A stretch of 64,000 nucleotides of DNA from a virus. Each line of letters opens with the position of its first letter. The first letter of the stretch is position 1. The position numbers were made by a program, and so were the translations under genes. This document shows, piece by piece, positions 19,096 to 27,908 of the stretch. Below the pieces are notes generated by a model, which saw only the letters and a list, made by a program, of their open reading frames with translations, searched no databases and was not told the DNA's origin. The stretch lies in the IMG/VR virus record IMGVR_UViG_3300012000_002412, positions 62,001 through 126,000 of that record; one strand, given 5' to 3'.

Positions 19096-19121
19096 CGTCG
19101 ATGTTGTTTTTTTTTGGCTAA

Positions 19122-20093
19122 TTAAAAGTCACCAAAAAAGTCATCTTCTTCACTTTCTACAGCCGGATTTTGATTAGAAGATGAGAAATTGTCTTCAAAA
19201 TCAAAATCATCTTGAGTTGGTTTAGATTCAGATTTTGAACCTGAAAAAGACGAAGAAGCTTTACCGGTCAAATAGTTTGTAATCTCGGTAATTTTAGCTT
19301 GTTGTTCTTCGGTAAGTTTTTTAGCTGAAAATTCTTCTAAATCGTGGTCTCTATCAAGTAAAAATTCTTTGATTTTAGCCTGAACAGAAGATTCAATTTT
19401 TCCATCTACAAGTGGTGCATTTTTGAAAACTGACTTTTCTTTAAAGTAGATAGGAAGTGAAGAAGTTTCTGGCTTAAACATACTCATTTTATAGTCTGGG
19501 TAAGTCTCGTCACCGGTTTGAATTTCTTTAACTACAAGAACAAAATCTTTACCAGCTGAAAGATCAAATACATTACAAGGAACTCCAGAGATTTCTCCGT
19601 TTTTCTCAGCCATGATTTTGTCTTTGATAGTTTTTCCATATTGGAAAATCATAATTTTACCGACTAATTCTGGTTGTTGTTCGTCTTCCAAAACCAAAAC
19701 ATAAGAGTAGTATTTTTTAGAATACTTCAACATTTTTGACTTTTCCATAAGAATTGCATTTTTAGAATTCTGCATAGTGTAGTAAAGGTCTGTAAGTGGA
19801 CATTTTTCGTTGAAGTTTTTAGGACTATCAAACCATCCGCTCAACTCTTTAGAGTTTTTGATATCGACATAGTGTGTCACTTTCTCGATTGCGCTTTCTC
19901 CTACTTTGCCCTCTTTTGTTAGATTTGGTAATAATCTTACCACAGATCTCCAACCTCTTTTTTTATCCTTACATTTTGAAAGGTCAACTCGGTAGATACC
20001 GTCGTTGTTTGTTGTTGTTTTTTGTTCGTTCAAAAAACTCATTTTGCTGTCTAAGCCGCCATTAAATAGGTCATCCATTTCATCATTTGCCAT
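19122..20093 (-). CDS. 32: ssDNA-binding protein, T4 gp32-like
   Basis: A 323-aa protein of the gp32 type: a basic N-terminal region, an OB core with 'YSYVLVLEDEQQPELVGK', 'FQYGKTIKDKI' and 'NVFDLSAGKDFVLVVK', and an acidic, flexible C-terminus ending 'ESEEDDFFGDF', the protein-recruiting tip. In T4 the core binds zinc through His and three Cys. Here only one His (KVTHYVD) and one Cys (EKCPLTD) remain in that region, so the zinc site is probably lost. It coats single-stranded DNA during replication and recombination. It is a single-gene unit with its own terminator. Confidence 0.88.
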   Translation of the reverse strand: MANDEMDDLFNGGLDSKMSFLNEQKTTTNNDGIYRVDLSKCKDKKRGWRSVVRLLPNLTKEGKVGESAIEKVTHYVDIKNSKELSGWFDSPKNFNEKCPLTDLYYTMQNSKNAILMEKSKMLKYSKKYYSYVLVLEDEQQPELVGKIMIFQYGKTIKDKIMAEKNGEISGVPCNVFDLSAGKDFVLVVKEIQTGDETYPDYKMSMFKPETSSLPIYFKEKSVFKNAPLVDGKIESSVQAKIKEFLLDRDHDLEEFSAKKLTEEQQAKITEITNYLTGKASSSFSGSKSESKPTQDDFDFEDNFSSSNQNPAVESEEDDFFGDF

Positions 20094-20250
20094 AATTGCT
20101 TTTTATTTTTTAATATTCAGTCATTTAACTGATAAAGATTATATTCGTTTATATTAATAAAGTTGTTTATATTTAAGATAATTATTGTAGAAATTCACTA
20201 TAATTAAAGGTAATTCTTCTTTCTCTATTGGTATAAATATAGAGATTACA

Positions 20251-20991
20251 TCATTGATTTAAAAAATGTTTCGTTACTTGTTTATCAACATTATGATCAT
20301 CAAATATCTTAATAAGATTTTTATATTCTTCATCCGAAACATTTACCAAACACAAGTTTGAGTTTATAAAAGTGACCACACCATCGTTATTTTCATCTAC
20401 ATAATCTTCTTCCCAGAATCCATAAAGTGGTCTAAAACCAGTTGATTCATAAACCATTTCTAGTCTTTCTATAACCCTGTCTAAATGTTTTGGTAGAAAT
20501 ATATCAAATGTCATATAAATAAAAGGATAAGCTTTTATATTACCTTTTTCAATTTCTTCTATAAATAATTCTTTGAAGGTTTTTTCTTTTCGGCCTAGCT
20601 GTTTTACATTTGTCACACTTTGTTCTACATCGTCCAAATGTATACATTCAGTTCTTCTTCTAAGGAATTTTTTATCGGGAAAAGTCAGAGGATCCAAAAA
20701 AAATTCACTCCAAGTTTCACCCATTAGTTCTTTTGGTTTATGATTTAAATAGTCTTCTCTAAAAGACATATCAAAGTAGAGTTGTGATTGAATAGTTCTA
20801 TCCCATCTTTGTGGAAAGAAAAGATATCCACCGTCAATGAATTTGCTGAGCGATTCGGCACTACTATTATAGTTAAATTTAGTTATCTCATCATCTTCTA
20901 ACTCTATAAAGAAATCATGTAACTCTGTATATGTTGGAAACTGTATTTTACTAACAGATTCAAATAATTTATATGACTTTATATACTTCAT
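20251..20991 (-). CDS. Uncharacterised protein with capsid-targeting-like N-terminal tag
   Basis: Starts MKYIKSYKLFE-S, the shared tag described in the findings, ending in Leu-Phe-Glu. The remaining ~235 aa are mixed alpha/beta with several Trp/Arg-rich stretches and no recognised domain. The upstream gene's TGA overlaps this ATG (TGATG), so I start at 20991 rather than at the in-frame GTG one codon earlier. It is second in a two-gene tagged operon. Confidence 0.65.
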   Translation of the reverse strand: MKYIKSYKLFESVSKIQFPTYTELHDFFIELEDDEITKFNYNSSAESLSKFIDGGYLFFPQRWDRTIQSQLYFDMSFREDYLNHKPKELMGETWSEFFLDPLTFPDKKFLRRRTECIHLDDVEQSVTNVKQLGRKEKTFKELFIEEIEKGNIKAYPFIYMTFDIFLPKHLDRVIERLEMVYESTGFRPLYGFWEEDYVDENNDGVVTFINSNLCLVNVSDEEYKNLIKIFDDHNVDKQVTKHFLNQ

Positions 20992-21851
20992 CACATTTTA
21001 AGTAATATTTTTAAATCATATTCATATATAGGTTTTGATGTGTCATAATGTCTCTCACCTCTTGTATATGGCCAAATAACTTCTTCGTAATCAACCTCTG
21101 ATTCTACAACCTCAATTACCGCGTCTAGTGCAGCTTCTAAATCATCTAAATACATTTCACCAGTGTATCTTGAATCAGAACCCCATCCACCAATGTTTAT
21201 AACTATACCTGGTCTATACATTGAAAGGACATTTTTAGGTGAATACTTTTGAACTTTACTAAATTCATAGTCTCTAAGATGTCCTGTTTTATGAAATTGT
21301 TCAAAGTCAAAATTCTGACATTGCCATCTCTGGTCAGTTACATATTCACTTTCTTTAGTATCTCTTAATACCGCATCTTCTTTGAAACGAGAATAGTAAA
21401 GGGTTGGATGGACCATTGATATTAGAATACTTATGATTACATAATCTTTTCTATTTTTATCATTTAAATCCATAATTGGCATAGTGCCGTTGAATTTAAA
21501 ATTATTAGAATCATCAATTCTTTCATAGTCTCCATTTAAAATGGCGGTATAAATATTTCTACTTTTTTGTTCTGGTAGAGTATCAAAAACTTCTAGCATA
21601 GCATCTTTGATGTGTCTAATATTTACTTCTGATAAAGCTTTAAATATTTTATCAACATGTGATGTGATTTTATCCCACCAACCCTCGCCAATAAAATGTT
21701 CAGTCCATATTTTATGTCTTTCAATATTTGAAGCATTCCAATTATCTCTTTTCAAATCCTCAAACCAATCAAATATAGAATATTCACGCGAAACTGCTGT
21801 GTCTTTTCGAAAAGACTCTAGAAATATGCTATATTTTTTTAGTTTCTTCAT
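20991..21851 (-). CDS. Uncharacterised protein with capsid-targeting-like N-terminal tag
   Basis: Starts MKKLKKYSIFLE-S, the tag, followed by ~270 aa. The body contains 'IVINIGGWGSDSRYTGEMYLDD' and several aromatic clusters but no motif I can name. It is coupled to the next tagged gene (TGATG). A 70-nt AT-rich leader separates it from the tagged gene at 21934, which is on the same strand but downstream of it. Confidence 0.65.
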   Translation of the reverse strand: MKKLKKYSIFLESFRKDTAVSREYSIFDWFEDLKRDNWNASNIERHKIWTEHFIGEGWWDKITSHVDKIFKALSEVNIRHIKDAMLEVFDTLPEQKSRNIYTAILNGDYERIDDSNNFKFNGTMPIMDLNDKNRKDYVIISILISMVHPTLYYSRFKEDAVLRDTKESEYVTDQRWQCQNFDFEQFHKTGHLRDYEFSKVQKYSPKNVLSMYRPGIVINIGGWGSDSRYTGEMYLDDLEAALDAVIEVVESEVDYEEVIWPYTRGERHYDTSKPIYEYDLKILLKM

Positions 21852-21933
21852 CTATACCTTTTTTTTCTAACCAGGATAAATACCTATGCGAATTCCAACT
21901 CTTCTCTACTCTGACTAAGCATCTTTAATTCCT

Positions 21934-22338
21934 TCACATTTTCTCTAATTTTATAGATATCCACATAACTTTATCTTCGACTTTTACCCTTTCTGGTTGA
22001 AAAGGTGGACCATACACACTTTTGACAAAAAAAGCCCCATCTGAAATGGTGACGTCTCTTGAACTTTGTTTATGATAGGGATGATTTATTGAAATGTTAG
22101 AAATTTTGAATCCTTGCTCCTCTGCGAAACTTTCCAAAGTTAAAATAGAACTGATGATTTCAGAGTCTATCAAAAATGGTCTTAAGTAACCTTCAAACTT
22201 TTTTATTCCAATTAGATATTGGTCAATATTTTTAAAATCGTGAATATCAATAGTAAATCCATTGTCTTTTAAGTCCCAAAAGATAGATTCTATCTCTGAT
22301 GTAGTAAGAAAATTCTCAAATATTTTAATGTATTTCAC
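21934..22338 (-). CDS. Uncharacterised protein with tag-like N-terminus
   Basis: A 134-aa protein starting at GTG: MKYIKIFENFLTT. The body of the tag is present, but the usual Glu at the cleavage position is Thr, though FEN upstream could serve. The start lies 4 nt after a TTTAATATATA box (22343-22353). Mixed alpha/beta; no domain recognised. Confidence 0.6.
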   Translation of the reverse strand: MKYIKIFENFLTTSEIESIFWDLKDNGFTIDIHDFKNIDQYLIGIKKFEGYLRPFLIDSEIISSILTLESFAEEQGFKISNISINHPYHKQSSRDVTISDGAFFVKSVYGPPFQPERVKVEDKVMWISIKLEKM

Positions 22339-22342
22339 TTAG

Positions 22343-22353
22343 TATATATTAAA
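22343..22353 (-). promoter_or_regulatory. TTTAATATATA box, 4 nt before a tagged gene
   Basis: Read on the minus strand, TTTAATATATA ends 4 nt before the GTG of the tagged gene at 22338. The same box with the same spacing precedes other tagged genes (see findings). It is T4-late-promoter-like (TATAAATA). Confidence 0.5.
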
Positions 22354-22377
22354 TCAATCGGAATTATTTATATCTTT

Positions 22378-22665
22378 TTATGACTTCTTTTTCCCTTCAC
22401 CAGAAAACGGAGACAACATTCCTTTTAAGTTCCAACTTGGAACAAACTTTTTATTATGCTCTTCATAATCTTCATATGATTCAATCCCAGTATCTACTGG
22501 ATTCTGATAATATTGGATATTTGCTCCCTGTTTGTTTAAGTCAGATATACGGTCACCTATATCGACACCTTTTGTCATCCTTCTAAGTTTATTCCACTGA
22601 TCGACAGTCTTTTTACGTGGTAAAGACTCGTTTAATTCAAACTCTGCAAATTTTAATATCTTCAT
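22378..22665 (-). CDS. Small uncharacterised tagged protein
   Basis: A 95-aa, highly charged protein starting MKILKFAEFELNE-S, tag with Leu-Asn-Glu before Ser. I use ATG 22665; an upstream in-frame ATG would add nine hydrophobic residues and hide the tag and the box. Pro- and Lys-rich C-terminus, probably disordered. Confidence 0.6.
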   Translation of the reverse strand: MKILKFAEFELNESLPRKKTVDQWNKLRRMTKGVDIGDRISDLNKQGANIQYYQNPVDTGIESYEDYEEHNKKFVPSWNLKGMLSPFSGEGKKKS

Positions 22666-22669
22666 ATCG

Positions 22670-22680
22670 TATATATTAAA
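22670..22680 (-). promoter_or_regulatory. TTTAATATATA box, 4 nt before a tagged gene
   Basis: Minus-strand TTTAATATATA ending 4 nt before ATG 22665. It overlaps the region just downstream of the nrdB terminator, so it gives the small gene its own start. Confidence 0.5.
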
Positions 22681-22685
22681 TAAAA

Positions 22686-22709
22686 AACCCACTTAAAATT
22701 AAGTGGGTT
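22686..22709 (-). terminator. Terminator after nrdB (could act on both strands)
   Basis: An 11-bp inverted repeat AACCCACTTAA/TTAAGTGGGTT with flanking A and T runs. It lies 25 nt after the nrdB stop on the minus strand. Confidence 0.85.
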
Positions 22710-22733
22710 AAACAAAAAAAAAGAAAAAAACAG

Positions 22734-23693
22734 TTAAAAATCCTCATCGAGATTTTCAAAATCAATTGTTCTATCTGATGTTTTTTGATATTCAGAGGTC
22801 CTCTTTTCAAAAAAGTTTGATTTATTTTGTAAAGATAGCATTTCCATAAAATCAAATGGATTTTCAACTCCGTAAACTTTTTGACAACCAAGTTCGGTAA
22901 GCCAAAAATCTGCAACATATTCAATGTATTGTTGCATAAGTTTTGCATTCATTCCAATCAGTGCGACTGGAAGAGAATCTGTGATGAATTCTTTTTCAAT
23001 TTCTACAGCTTCGCAGATAATCTCTTTGATTCTTTCTTCGGTGACTTTAGCTTGAATGTGTTTGTTGTGTAGTAAACAGGCAAACATACAATGAAGACCC
23101 TCATCTCTTGAAATTAACTCATTAGAGAATGTAAGACCCGGCATCAGACCTCTTTTCTTTAACCAGAAAATCGCACAGAAAGAACCAGAAAAGAAAATTC
23201 CTTCCACTGCCGCAAAAGCAATTATTCTTTCAGCAAAAGATTCTGAACTAATCCATTTAAGAGCCCACTGTGCTTTTTTAGTGACAGCTGGAACTGTTTG
23301 AATAGCATTAAAAAGATAGTCCCTCTCAGATGAATCTTTGATATAAGTATCAATTAAAAGAGAATAGGTTTCAGAGTGGATATTTTCAATAGCTATTTGA
23401 AAACCATAAAAACATTTTGCCTCGGGATATTGGACTTCTTTTAGAAAATTTTCGGCTAAGTTTTCGTTAACTATTCCATCTGAGGCCGCGAAGAAAGCCA
23501 AAACATGTTTAATATAATGTCTTTCATCGTCATTTAATTTTTCATTCCAGTCTGTTAAATCCTGAACTAAATCAATTTCCTCGGCAGTCCAAAATGAATG
23601 CTCAGCAGTTTTATAAAGTTCCCAGATATCATTATATTTTAGTGGAAAAAGTACAAAACGATTTGGATTTTCAGTTAGTATGTGTTCTTTCAT
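22734..23693 (-). CDS. nrdB: Ribonucleotide reductase small subunit, class Ia
   Basis: A 319-aa di-iron/tyrosyl-radical subunit of the eukaryote-like subtype. '[17 protein letters not shown]', '[19 protein letters not shown]' (iron ligands Glu103 and His106, radical Tyr110) and 'ISRDEGLHC' (late Glu and His ligands) are all intact. The C-terminus 'FENLDEDF' is the large-subunit-binding tail. It makes dNTPs with NrdA, which is not in this window. The neighbour at 23795 is a homing endonuclease, a common companion of phage nrd genes. Confidence 0.96.
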   Translation of the reverse strand: MKEHILTENPNRFVLFPLKYNDIWELYKTAEHSFWTAEEIDLVQDLTDWNEKLNDDERHYIKHVLAFFAASDGIVNENLAENFLKEVQYPEAKCFYGFQIAIENIHSETYSLLIDTYIKDSSERDYLFNAIQTVPAVTKKAQWALKWISSESFAERIIAFAAVEGIFFSGSFCAIFWLKKRGLMPGLTFSNELISRDEGLHCMFACLLHNKHIQAKVTEERIKEIICEAVEIEKEFITDSLPVALIGMNAKLMQQYIEYVADFWLTELGCQKVYGVENPFDFMEMLSLQNKSNFFEKRTSEYQKTSDRTIDFENLDEDF

Positions 23694-23794
23694 TTATTAT
23701 TTTTATTTAGGTTATATATTATATAAATACTGTTTTGTTTTATACTCTTTTTCAATTTCTTCGCGGGTAGAGATGTTATTATAATATATATATT

Positions 23795-25474
23795 ATGAAT
23801 GATGTTACAAAGGAAGAATATCTGATTTATTTGGAAAAGATAAACCTACACTCCGTTAAAGAGTCGTGGGTAATTTTTAATCTACCAAATCTTTATAATT
23901 TTCTAGAAAATAGACCAGGAAGTAGCATATCTGAAAAAATATATTTGTTGAGTGCCAACGAGGGTATTTGTAAAGTTTGTAAATCAAAAGTAAAATTTTT
24001 ATCCTATAAAAGGGGCTATAGAATTTATTGCTCAAAAAAATGCTCAAATAGTGACTCAGAACTGGTGTCTCAAAAATTAGAAAATTATAAAGAAACTTGT
24101 TTACACAAATGGGGCGTAGATAATGCATCTAAGGCAGAGATAGTAATAGAAAAAATAAAAAAATCAAAAAAATATTTAGATTATGAACTTATTAATAAAA
24201 AGTTTAAGGAGACATTTCTAAATAAATGGGGCGTTGATAACCCATCAAAGTTACAACAGGTCAAAGATAAAAAAGAAAAAGTCAATAAATCCAGACTGGG
24301 TGTGGCAAATCCTTTTCAGGCCGAGATAATCAAAGATAAAATCAGAAAAACAAACTTAGAAAGATGGGGATACACACACCCAGTTATGTCCAGTGAAATA
24401 CAAAATAAAATTAAAAAAACAAATATAGAGAGATGGGGAGTAGACAACTATAAATCATCTGGTGTTGATAAAGAAAATACTCTGATATTGAAAGATCCAA
24501 ATTTTATAAAGTATATTTCAAATTCTCTTTACTTATTGAAATGTGACGTGGGGCATAACTTCGAGATAAAATATGACAACTATTATCATCGTTATAAATT
24601 AAATCTTCCACTCTGTACAATTTGTAACCCAATATCTGGATTGATTTCATTAAGAGAATCTGAATTGTTGAATTTTATTAAGTCAGTCTATTGTGGTGAG
24701 GTTATTAGAAACTATAGAGATGGTTTAGAAATAGATATCTATCTACCAGAATTAGGTATAGGATTTGAATTTAATGGAATCTATTGGCATTCTGAGGTCT
24801 TTAAGGGTAAGTGGTATCATATAAATAAAACTAATCACTTTAGGAACAGAGGTATTCAAATTATACACATATGGGAAGATGATTGGGTTTATAAGAGAGA
24901 CATATTGGAATCACAGATTACAAATTTTATAGGATTGATAAAAAATAAAATATTTGCTAGAAAATGTGAAGTAAAGGAAATTTTAGACAGTAAATTATCT
25001 AATAAGTTTTTAGAAAAAAATCATTTACAGGGCGGTGATAAATCTATTATTAGAATTGGTCTATTCTATGGTGGTGAATTGGTATCGATAATGACTTTTG
25101 ATTATTTTGAGGGTCGTAATAAAATGGAAGAAGGAGGTTGGAATTTATCTAGATTTTGCAATAAGTTAAACCACAACGTCATTGGCGGAGCCTCTAAATT
25201 ATTGTCTTATTTCATATCAACTAGACAACCAAAAAGAATTATCAGTTACGCTGACAATTCCTGGTCAAACGGCTCTTTATATAATAAATTGAAATTTATG
25301 GTTGTTCATAACTCAAATCCTGATTATAAGTATGTTGTTGGTGATAAAAAAATACATAAATCCAGATATAGAAAATCAAGAACTGGTATATCAGAGTCTA
25401 AGTTAGATATAAATAAAATATGGGATTGTGGTAAAATCAAATTCGAAATGATATTACAAAATCAAACTTTTTAG
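23795..25474 (+). CDS. Free-standing homing endonuclease with KWGVDN repeats and Vsr/PD-(D/E)XK-like nuclease region
   Basis: A 559-aa protein. Residues ~40-85 contain two Cys pairs (CKVC, CSKKCS), a possible zinc ribbon. Residues ~95-215 hold at least four copies of a 'KWGVDNxSK...' repeat, typical of DNA-binding modules in phage homing endonucleases. Then 'EIDIYLPELGIGFEFNGIYWHSE' and 'GIQIIHIWEDDW' match the nuclease core of the Vsr-like/EDxHD-type family. The last ~170 aa ('LEKNHLQGG', 'SIMTFDYFEG', 'ISYADNSWSNG') form a separate domain often attached to such proteins. It is inserted between nrdB and a methyltransferase and presumably drives its own spread. Confidence 0.8.
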   Translation: MNDVTKEEYLIYLEKINLHSVKESWVIFNLPNLYNFLENRPGSSISEKIYLLSANEGICKVCKSKVKFLSYKRGYRIYCSKKCSNSDSELVSQKLENYKETCLHKWGVDNASKAEIVIEKIKKSKKYLDYELINKKFKETFLNKWGVDNPSKLQQVKDKKEKVNKSRLGVANPFQAEIIKDKIRKTNLERWGYTHPVMSSEIQNKIKKTNIERWGVDNYKSSGVDKENTLILKDPNFIKYISNSLYLLKCDVGHNFEIKYDNYYHRYKLNLPLCTICNPISGLISLRESELLNFIKSVYCGEVIRNYRDGLEIDIYLPELGIGFEFNGIYWHSEVFKGKWYHINKTNHFRNRGIQIIHIWEDDWVYKRDILESQITNFIGLIKNKIFARKCEVKEILDSKLSNKFLEKNHLQGGDKSIIRIGLFYGGELVSIMTFDYFEGRNKMEEGGWNLSRFCNKLNHNVIGGASKLLSYFISTRQPKRIISYADNSWSNGSLYNKLKFMVVHNSNPDYKYVVGDKKIHKSRYRKSRTGISESKLDINKIWDCGKIKFEMILQNQTF

Positions 25475-25574
25475 GGTGTATAAAAGCGAAAAAGGGGAGT
25501 AGCGAATTCCCCTTTTTCTATAGCCAAAACTATACCGGTCCTAAATAGGGACTTTTGTCCACCGGTTACACTCT
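25473..25574. ncRNA. Multibranched structured-RNA candidate, includes a terminator-like hairpin
   Basis: The two ends pair in an 8-bp stem (AGGGTGTA 25473-25480 with TACACTCT 25567-25574, one G-T). Three hairpins are enclosed: AAAAAGGGGA/TCCCCTTTTT (25489-25517), TATAG/CTATA with loop CCAAAA (25519-25534), and a self-complementary ACCGGT at both 25534-25539 and 25561-25566 closing a GGAC-TTTT-GTCC tip. The first hairpin may end transcription of the homing endonuclease, but the closed four-way shape is more than a terminator. The strand and function are unknown. Confidence 0.5.
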
Positions 25575-26433
25575 ATATATTAAAATTGGACCGTGTCAAT
25601 TCATTTTGCATTCTTGTTTTTAACATTTCAATGCAGTTTTTATTGACATCAAAAACAATTGAGTTTCTACCTAATTCTTCTGAAGCAATGGCTGTGGTTC
25701 CGCTTCCAGAGAAATAATCACATACTAAGTCTCCTGGGTTAGAAGAAGCTAAAATAGCCCTTTTAACTAAGTCTTTTGGTTTTTGTGTATTGTGTTTTAT
25801 CAGTGTATTTTGTGGGGTTTTTTTGGTCTTTGCATATGACTTTACTTCTATCATACTCCAATACGGAACACAAAATTCATCCCACAGGTTTCCAGGATAA
25901 GTTAAACGAACTTTATTTCCGTCTTCATCTTCCCACCAGTCCTTTGGTGTGCCATCAGCATTTCGGTATGGAGCTACAACATTCTTTTTAATTTTAACAT
26001 TATCTATGTTAAAAGTCCAACTATTTTTATCTTTTGTAGCAAAGAAAATATCTTCGTGCATGGATTTCCAGTTTTTATTAGCACCTCTGCCTTTATCTCT
26101 TTTCCAGGTAATTCTATTAATAACATTAAATCCTACTTCTTGTAGAGTCTGGTGAATGATAGGTGAATGTTGCCAACTAATACAAACATAGATTGAACCT
26201 GTCTGTTTTAACTGATTGTAGGCTAATTGTAGGTATGATTTAGTCCAGGTTTTATATTCATCGACACTTTTCCACTGACAGTCCCAATCTTGCCTAATTC
26301 CGGTTTCTAAATCTGGATTTTTTGACCTACCACTTATAAAGTAAGGTGGATCTAAGAAAAAAAGGTCTACTGATTCTGGTGTAATATATTTTTGAGAACC
26401 TTCGAAAGACTCGTTGTAGTATGTAATAGACAT
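25573..26433 (-). CDS. DNA adenine/cytosine-N4 methyltransferase (beta class)
   Basis: A 286-aa enzyme. The catalytic DPPY is at residues 28-31, and the SAM motif 'YFSGSGTTAIA' is near residue 250. This catalytic-before-SAM order defines the beta class (N6_N4_Mtase; M.HinfI/CcrM type). 'HNTQKPKDLVKRAI' is the typical late motif. No cognate restriction gene is visible, so it is likely an orphan that protects phage DNA or changes expression. Target sequence unknown. It is divergent from the gene at 26517, with a perfect palindrome between them. Confidence 0.93.
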   Translation of the reverse strand: MSITYYNESFEGSQKYITPESVDLFFLDPPYFISGRSKNPDLETGIRQDWDCQWKSVDEYKTWTKSYLQLAYNQLKQTGSIYVCISWQHSPIIHQTLQEVGFNVINRITWKRDKGRGANKNWKSMHEDIFFATKDKNSWTFNIDNVKIKKNVVAPYRNADGTPKDWWEDEDGNKVRLTYPGNLWDEFCVPYWSMIEVKSYAKTKKTPQNTLIKHNTQKPKDLVKRAILASSNPGDLVCDYFSGSGTTAIASEELGRNSIVFDVNKNCIEMLKTRMQNELTRSNFNI

Positions 26434-26456
26434 AGATGTTTTACAAATTTATGTCT

Positions 26457-26474
26457 AAAAGTTTATAAACTTTT
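26457..26474. promoter_or_regulatory. Perfect 18-bp palindrome between divergent genes
   Basis: AAAAGTTTATAAACTTTT is exactly self-complementary. It lies 24 nt before the methyltransferase start and 43 nt before the start at 26517, a position suited to an operator for a dimeric regulator. Confidence 0.4.
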
Positions 26475-26516
26475 TAATCATAGGGTATAGAACATAAGAT
26501 TATAAACTTAATTAAA

Positions 26517-26831
26517 ATGGTAAAATACGAAATCAAAGTAGAGCTATCAAAAACTGAAGAAATCCAAACACTTATCGAAGAGGCTTATTTTAGAGATGGT
26601 TTTGGTGGTAAAATAATTGGTAAACAACACTTTTTATCCATCACACCAGAAGATGATATCAATTGGTCAATTTTCAGTGGTCTAAACAACACAACTTGTA
26701 AAATTTTGAATGACGAGGTGATTGACGGAACTTTAAGAGTTCTAATTGATGAACAAAACCAAAATGAAATCAGACTTTATCCTATATCTGTATATTGTAT
26801 TAAAGAATCCGATAGATATATTTTTTATTAA
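26517..26831 (+). CDS. Small uncharacterised protein
   Basis: A 104-aa protein of alternating beta-strands with acidic loops and no cysteine cluster or known motif. It is 15 nt before the IMPDH/GMPR-family gene and probably co-transcribed with it. No function proposed. Confidence 0.6.
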   Translation: MVKYEIKVELSKTEEIQTLIEEAYFRDGFGGKIIGKQHFLSITPEDDINWSIFSGLNNTTCKILNDEVIDGTLRVLIDEQNQNEIRLYPISVYCIKESDRYIFY

Positions 26832-26846
26832 AAGTCTAATAATTTT

Positions 26847-27863
26847 ATGAAATTCGACTGGAACGACATCTCAATTGTCCCTGAATCACTAAGTAGCATT
26901 TCTTCAAGAAAAGAAATTGAACCAACTTATAGTGGAATGCTTCCTCTATTCACAGCACCTATGGACAAAGTAATTGACGATACTAATATTCAACATTTTC
27001 AAAGTAATAATATTAATATCTGTCTTCCTCGTCATATAAAGTTTTCAGATTTAAGAAATGAAAACTACTTTTATTCATATGGATTAGATGAAATAATTGA
27101 ACTTATGGATAAAAAATCCACACTGCCTAAAAAGGTTCTGATTGATGTCGCAAATGGACATATGCAAAAGCTTTATGATACTGCTAAATTAATTAAAGAA
27201 ACTTGGGGTGACAAAATTGAGTTAATGGTAGGGAATATCGCCAACCCGGATACTTATCTTAAGTATTGTCAAATAGGCGTCGATTATATAAGAGCGGGTA
27301 TTGGTGGAGGTTCGGCTTGTACGACCTCTGCCAATGTTTCCATACATTATCCGATGGCATCTCTTATAGAAGAATGTGCTTACTTCAAAACCGCTTATGA
27401 TAGTCCAACAAAAATTATCGCAGATGGTGGTTTTAGGAACTATTCAGAGATTATCAAAGCCTTGGCTCTTGGTGCCGACTATGTAATGCTTGGTGGTATC
27501 TTTAATAAATGTTTAGAAAGTTGTGGTGAGAATTTTATGAAAGACTCACAAGATCAATATTATCAAGTCGATTCTGCAAAAGCGCTCCAGGCTTTTGATG
27601 CTGGAATGCCAGTCTATAAATATTACAGAGGGATGTCTACTAAAGAAGTTCAAAAATCTTGGAACAGAGCTGAGTTAAAAACCGGAGAAGGAATCACTAA
27701 ATATAATAAAGTTGATTCTAAACTATCTGGTTGGACTGAAAACTTTACCGATTATTTGCGTTCTGCCATGTCATATACAGATAGTAGAACCTTAAAAGAT
27801 TTTGTTGGAGAAGTAAGATTTGAAGTAATTTCTCAAAATGCTTTTTCAAGATTTAACAAATAA
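26847..27863 (+). CDS. IMP dehydrogenase/GMP reductase-family enzyme
   Basis: A 338-aa TIM-barrel enzyme. 'IRAGIGGGSACTTSAN' is the catalytic-Cys loop (GIGPGSxCTT in IMPDH/GMPR). 'IIADGGFRNYSEIIKALALGADYVMLGGIF' is the phosphate/substrate-binding region, and 'YYRGMSTKEVQ' matches the flap start. The CBS pair of IMPDH is absent, and 'GADYVMLGG' is closer to GMP reductase. It would interconvert IMP, XMP or GMP and adjust the guanine pool for phage DNA. GMPR versus IMPDH activity cannot be decided here. Confidence 0.85.
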   Translation: MKFDWNDISIVPESLSSISSRKEIEPTYSGMLPLFTAPMDKVIDDTNIQHFQSNNINICLPRHIKFSDLRNENYFYSYGLDEIIELMDKKSTLPKKVLIDVANGHMQKLYDTAKLIKETWGDKIELMVGNIANPDTYLKYCQIGVDYIRAGIGGGSACTTSANVSIHYPMASLIEECAYFKTAYDSPTKIIADGGFRNYSEIIKALALGADYVMLGGIFNKCLESCGENFMKDSQDQYYQVDSAKALQAFDAGMPVYKYYRGMSTKEVQKSWNRAELKTGEGITKYNKVDSKLSGWTENFTDYLRSAMSYTDSRTLKDFVGEVRFEVISQNAFSRFNK

Positions 27864-27893
27864 AAAAACCCAGTCATTTGACTGGGTTTTTTG
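27862..27893. terminator. Bidirectional terminator between convergent genes
   Basis: Stem CCCAGTCA/TGACTGGG flanked by A and T runs, between the IMPDH/GMPR gene (+) and the fibre gene (-). Nearly identical to the terminator after dnaK at 49882-49914. Confidence 0.9.
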
Positions 27894-27908
27894 TTATATT
27901 TTTATCTA

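Noticed and set aside
25776-26155. Plus-strand frames opposite the DNA methyltransferase
   Set aside because: Shadows of a gene with DPPY and FSGSG motifs.
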